A DNA stretch of 15,412 nucleotides from an uncultured bacterium. Lineage in GTDB: Bacteria > Bacillota > Clostridia > Lachnospirales > Lachnospiraceae. How positions within the stretch are numbered: the first letter of the stretch is position 1; every line of letters starts with the position of its first letter. Below the pieces are notes generated by a model, which had not been told where the DNA came from, searched no databases, and worked only from the letters and a program-made list of their open reading frames with translations. Location of the stretch: the NCBI GenBank assembly GCA_905215405.1, contig CAJMQE010000087.1:1-15412 (forward strand), in the 5' to 3' direction. A program made the position numbers and the translations under genes. Below, in pieces: positions 14,951 to 15,412 of this stretch.

Positions 14951-15259
14951 CTAATCAGCTGCCTCTATTGTTGGGAACCGCTGCCCGCTTTCCCATAATG
15001 TTTTCATCATATCATCATATTCCTGGAATTTGGCGCCAATCCCTCTAATATTGGATACTTCCCGTTCCATCGCCTCACCAAATGTTGCTGTTACCGTTTG
15101 TGACTCAGCATATGCTTTCTGCCCGGCTGCATTTGCTGTAATTGTCGATTTATTATCATTTGGACACAGGGAGTCTTCTTTAAAATACCAGCCAGCTCCC
15201 TGAATATTGCCTGCCTGCTGCTCAACATCCGATTGAGATACTTTAATTGCATCTGCCAT
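14951..15259 (-). CDS. WXG100-like type VII secretion partner (TIGR04197/DUF3130, Lap1-like)
   Basis: The 102-residue protein fits the TIGR04197 (SACOL2603) family, related in size and helical form to WXG100 proteins. The order of marks agrees: IKVSQSDVEQQAGNIQGA at the front, a PNDNKSTITANAAGQKAY turn with the conserved Thr and Asn in the middle, SQTVTATFGEAMEREVSNIRGIGAKFQEYDDMM as second helix, and a polar tail. A classical WXG motif is absent; only single Trp residues are seen (GAGWYF near 24 and LWESG near 89). In LXG systems this protein (Lap1) helps to carry the effector to the EssC export machine. GAGG stands about 10 nt before the ATG. It is the first gene of the operon, 27 bp ahead of the coiled-coil partner. 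Confidence 0.75.
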   Translation of the reverse strand: MADAIKVSQSDVEQQAGNIQGAGWYFKEDSLCPNDNKSTITANAAGQKAYAESQTVTATFGEAMEREVSNIRGIGAKFQEYDDMMKTLWESGQRFPTIEAAD

Positions 15260-15378
15260 GATTTATCTTCCTCTCTTTGTTCAATCCTTTTATTTCATTG
15301 ATCCACTTCATTTATATATAACCTTATCTGGTAAGGGAATATTCCATTTTAATTAACTAACTCAAACTTCGCACATAG

Positions 15379-15406
15379 ATATTAGCTATGCACCTTGAAA
15401 ATTCAA
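15379..15406 (-). promoter_or_regulatory. Candidate promoter of the LXG operon
   Basis: TTGAAT (15401-15406) and TAATAT (15379-15384) stand 16 bp apart on the minus strand, five and four of six matches. Transcription would start about 110 nt before the first gene of the operon. The region 15260-15370 is AT-rich and shows no stable fold. The same bases can be read differently on the plus strand (see findings), so the call is tentative. Confidence 0.35.
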
Positions 15407-15412
15407 TACCTA

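Overview
The window is AT-rich and reads like a low-GC, anaerobic Firmicute. A gut-type clostridium, probably Lachnospiraceae, is inferred from the clostridial-type pyruvate phosphate dikinase, the EFR1-type flavodoxin/ferredoxin protein, the strong AGGAGG ribosome sites and the LXG-type secretion locus. Species cannot be named from the sequence alone. Every gene I can support lies on the minus strand, so transcription runs from high to low coordinates.

Right end (15406 to 12024): a four-gene operon that looks like a type VIIb (ESX/LXG) secretion cargo cassette. Its order is a small WXG100-like protein of the TIGR04197/DUF3130 type, a coiled-coil protein like the LXG-associated partner Lap2, a 609-residue LXG-like effector whose C-terminus I cannot match to a known toxin, and a small membrane-anchored protein in the position where immunity genes usually sit. 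Spacing is tight (27 bp gap, 8 bp overlap, 4 bp gap). The operon ends at an unusual terminator built into a 13-bp tandem repeat. The secretion machinery itself (EssC, EssB, EsaA, EsxA) is not in the window. This cassette is the best candidate for something undescribed.

Middle (11977 to 7282): an ABC-2 exporter operon (ATPase, two permeases with overlapping genes) followed by a LuxR/MalT-like regulator. That regulator keeps its P-loop and its DNA-binding domain but has lost most of the protein between them. A TetR regulator follows with its own near-consensus promoter, and an inverted repeat overlaps its -35 box.

Left of that (7254 to 5620): a methyltransferase and an EFR1 flavodoxin/ferredoxin protein, translationally coupled. 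Their promoter region carries the same inverted-repeat core (TGTCA-N-TGACA) as the tetR promoter, which suggests one TetR regulon. A clear terminator ends this unit.

Left end (5480 to 1): ppdK, complete with its catalytic residues and with an extended -10 promoter and a long-stem terminator. Next comes a 724-bp gene-poor stretch holding the remnant of a membrane-protein gene. Then follow a Gfo/Idh/MocA oxidoreductase with a perfect 32-bp palindromic terminator, and a flavin reductase-like protein. A terminator at the extreme left belongs to a plus-strand gene outside the window. No tRNA, CRISPR array, transposase or complete mobile element was seen.
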